From contig CAYXLW010000002.1 in NCBI GenBank assembly GCA_964466055.1, positions 124,001 through 188,000 on the forward strand: 64,000 nucleotides of DNA. The letters are read 5' to 3'. The translations under genes were made by a program, and so were the position numbers. A model generated the notes under the pieces. The model worked only from the letters and a program-made list of their open reading frames with translations. It ran no database searches and had not been told where the DNA came from. This DNA comes from CAYXLW01 sp964466055. GTDB lineage: Bacteria > Patescibacteriota > Gracilibacteria > GCA-2401425. Within the stretch, counting starts at the first letter, position 1, and the number at the start of each line of letters is the position of its first letter. This document shows positions 62,491 through 64,000 of the stretch, in pieces.

Positions 62491-63336
62491 ATGAAAAAAG
62501 TTTTTATTTTTGGGGCAACAGGATATTTTGGAACACATCTTACAAATTTCTTTAAAGAAAAAAATTGGGGAGTAATTACAGAAAGAGTAGATATTCGAAA
62601 CTTCTTGGAAGTAAAAAGTATGCTTGAAAAATACAAACCAGACGTAGTTTTAAACTCTGCAGGAAAAACAGGAACTCCTAATGTAGATTGGTGTGAAACA
62701 CACAAGGCAGAAACTATGGAAGTAAATGTGAATGGATCTTTAAACATTGCATGTGCATGCAATGATTTGGGAATTTATTTTGCTCACATTGGAAGTGGTT
62801 GTGTTTATACTGGGAATAATCAAGAAAAAGGGTTTGATGAAGAAGATGAGCCAAATTTTTATGGATCATTTTATTCAAGAACAAAGTTATATTCTGAAAA
62901 ACTATTAAAAGAATTTAATCCTTTACAATTAAGGGTTCGTATACCAATTGAAGGAAAATCAACTTCTAAAAATGTAATCGATAAACTTTTAAAGTATGAA
63001 AAGGTAATTTCTATTGAAAACTCTTTTACAGTGGTAGAGGACTTTTTACCTGCAACTTATGAATTAATTCAAAGAGGGGAGAGGGGAATATTTAATATGA
63101 CAAATGAAGGTTCAATGAATCATAAATTTTTATTGGATAAATATAAAGAAATTGTTGAGGGAACTAAAAATTTTGAATATATGTCTTTAGAGGAATTAGA
63201 AAATGCTGTTTGTGCTCCTAGATCTAATTGTGTTTTAAATACTGATAAACGTGAAAAATTAGGTATTCATATGCCAAACATAGAAGAAAGGATTGTAGAA
63301 ATTCTAGAAAAATATAAACTTTCTAAAACTTTTTAA
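62491..63336 (+). CDS. 4-keto-6-deoxy-sugar epimerase/reductase, plant/mimivirus-like
   Basis: A 281-residue short-chain NAD(P)H-dependent sugar enzyme. Rossmann motif FGATGYFGTHL, catalytic FYSRTK (Y-x-x-x-K), and stretches that match the plant UER1/NRS-ER and mimivirus rhamnose enzymes rather than typical RmlD: TGTPNVDWCETHKAE, PNFYGSFYSRTK, LRVRIPIEGK, VEDFLPATYELIQRGERGIF and CAPRSNCVLNTDK. Those enzymes convert NDP-4-keto-6-deoxyglucose to NDP-L-rhamnose. The 4,6-dehydratase that would supply the substrate starts 6 nt downstream of this stop codon. Confidence 0.82.
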   Translation: MKKVFIFGATGYFGTHLTNFFKEKNWGVITERVDIRNFLEVKSMLEKYKPDVVLNSAGKTGTPNVDWCETHKAETMEVNVNGSLNIACACNDLGIYFAHIGSGCVYTGNNQEKGFDEEDEPNFYGSFYSRTKLYSEKLLKEFNPLQLRVRIPIEGKSTSKNVIDKLLKYEKVISIENSFTVVEDFLPATYELIQRGERGIFNMTNEGSMNHKFLLDKYKEIVEGTKNFEYMSLEELENAVCAPRSNCVLNTDKREKLGIHMPNIEERIVEILEKYKLSKTF

Positions 63337-63342
63337 TAAAAA

Positions 63343-64000
63343 ATGACAAAACTACTAATCACAGGCGGAGCAGGTTTTATTGGTTCTCATTTTACAATTG
63401 AAGCTGTAAGCAGAGGATATGATGTTTACAACTTAGATGCACTTACGTATGCATCAAATCTTGAAAATCTAAAAATAATAGAAAATGAACCAAACTACCA
63501 TTTTATAAAAGAAGATATAAGAAATTCAGAATTTATTAAGGAGTTTTTTAGTAAAGAAAATTTCGGCATGGTTGCACATTTAGCAGCAGAAACTCATGTT
63601 GATATATCAATAAAAAATCCAAAAATTTTTATAGAAACCAATGTACTTGGAACACAAAATATTTTAGAAAATGCTAAAAATTATGGAATAAAAAGATTTT
63701 TGCATGTATCAACAGATGAAGTATATGGAGAGTTATCTAAAGATGATTATGCTTTTACTGAAGAACATGCTTTAAAACCAAATTCTCCATATAGTGCCTC
63801 GAAAACGGCAAGTGATTTATTAGTTAGATCATACGTAAAAACATTCGATTTGCCTGCAGTTATTACTCGTTGTTCTAATAATTATGGACCTCACCAAGAT
63901 TTATCTAAACTCATTCCTGTAATAATAAAAAAGGCATTAAAAAATGAAAAAATACCAATATATGGAATAGGAGAAAATATAAGAGACTGGCTTTTTGTAA
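63343..64000 (+). CDS. rmlB: NDP-glucose 4,6-dehydratase, N-terminal part (runs off right edge)
   Basis: 219 codons are visible. An extended SDR enzyme of the RmlB type: TGGAGFIGSHFTIEAVSRGY, LDALTYASNLENL, HLAAETHVDISIKNP, VSTDEVYGEL and catalytic YSASK, then NNYGPHQDLSKLIP. It forms NDP-4-keto-6-deoxyglucose. Whether it uses dTDP- or UDP-glucose cannot be decided; the plant/virus-like partner upstream leaves UDP possible. The C-terminus lies outside the window. Confidence 0.92.
   Translation, partial: MTKLLITGGAGFIGSHFTIEAVSRGYDVYNLDALTYASNLENLKIIENEPNYHFIKEDIRNSEFIKEFFSKENFGMVAHLAAETHVDISIKNPKIFIETNVLGTQNILENAKNYGIKRFLHVSTDEVYGELSKDDYAFTEEHALKPNSPYSASKTASDLLVRSYVKTFDLPAVITRCSNNYGPHQDLSKLIPVIIKKALKNEKIPIYGIGENIRDWLFV

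Noticed and set aside
1..64000. Recoding of TGA (Gly), as in Gracilibacteria/Absconditabacteria
   Set aside because: Genes end normally at TGA (19789, 53143) and no in-frame TGA interrupts conserved proteins.

Overview
The window is an AT-rich bacterial chromosome segment with short intergenic gaps. Its genes run in several strand blocks. Several features suggest a Candidate Phyla Radiation (Patescibacteria-type) bacterium, possibly related to Peregrinibacteria: two giant repeat-built surface proteins and an SLH protein, DUF3467-type small proteins, a reduced housekeeping set, and translation starts that almost never carry a Shine-Dalgarno sequence. This placement is inference, because no rRNA or ribosomal protein gene is present. 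TGA is used as a normal stop (for example at 19789 and 53143) and is not seen in frame in the genes, so the Gracilibacteria/Absconditabacteria code (TGA = Gly) does not apply.

Layout. 1-13 kb is mostly housekeeping: the start of valS, an M16 peptidase, groES-groEL under a CIRCE element, a CNNM/CBS protein, tsaB with a GNAT gene, rdgB-rpiB, infB, and a HigBA-like toxin-antitoxin pair with a DUF3467 gene behind it. 13-27 kb is envelope-related: secG, a solute-binding protein with an inserted domain, a beta-helix surface protein with a recently duplicated 399-bp module, gene remnants, and a 2250-residue cysteine-rich surface protein. 26.6-33.6 kb returns to housekeeping: tig, a coiled-coil lipoprotein, a zinc-ribbon protein, a NIF3 protein, smpB, a second DUF3467 gene, an archaeal-type PurP-like ATP-grasp protein, a bacterial-PH protein and lepB. 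34-44 kb holds the second giant surface protein, an SLH-domain protein, miaA and IS remnants. 44.5-51.5 kb carries a TPR protein, a 7TM protein of the inactive-transglutaminase type, a RimK-like ATP-grasp fused to a DUF1704 peptidase-like domain, and another ATP-grasp protein; this looks like a peptide-ligation/processing system at the membrane. pgi follows on the other strand.

52.7-62.4 kb is the most striking part. It encodes a complete histidine pathway in the order TrpR-like regulator, hisS, hisG-hisN fusion, hisC, hisD, double-length hisB, hisH, eukaryote-type hisA, hisF, hisIE. The regulator gene has a near-consensus promoter overlapped by two tandem CTTTA-N6-TAAAG palindromes. Its C-terminal tail encodes HHHHPHH, and the left arm of a terminator-like hairpin starts two nucleotides after the last His codon; the right arm is followed by eight T. 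This reads like a histidine attenuator built into the coding end of the regulator. HisG is short and fused to an inositol-monophosphatase-type domain that can supply histidinol-phosphate phosphatase. HisB is a tandem duplicate whose halves have lost complementary metal-binding motifs. The window ends in nucleotide-sugar genes: a plant/mimivirus-like 4-keto-6-deoxy sugar epimerase/reductase and the start of an rmlB-type 4,6-dehydratase.
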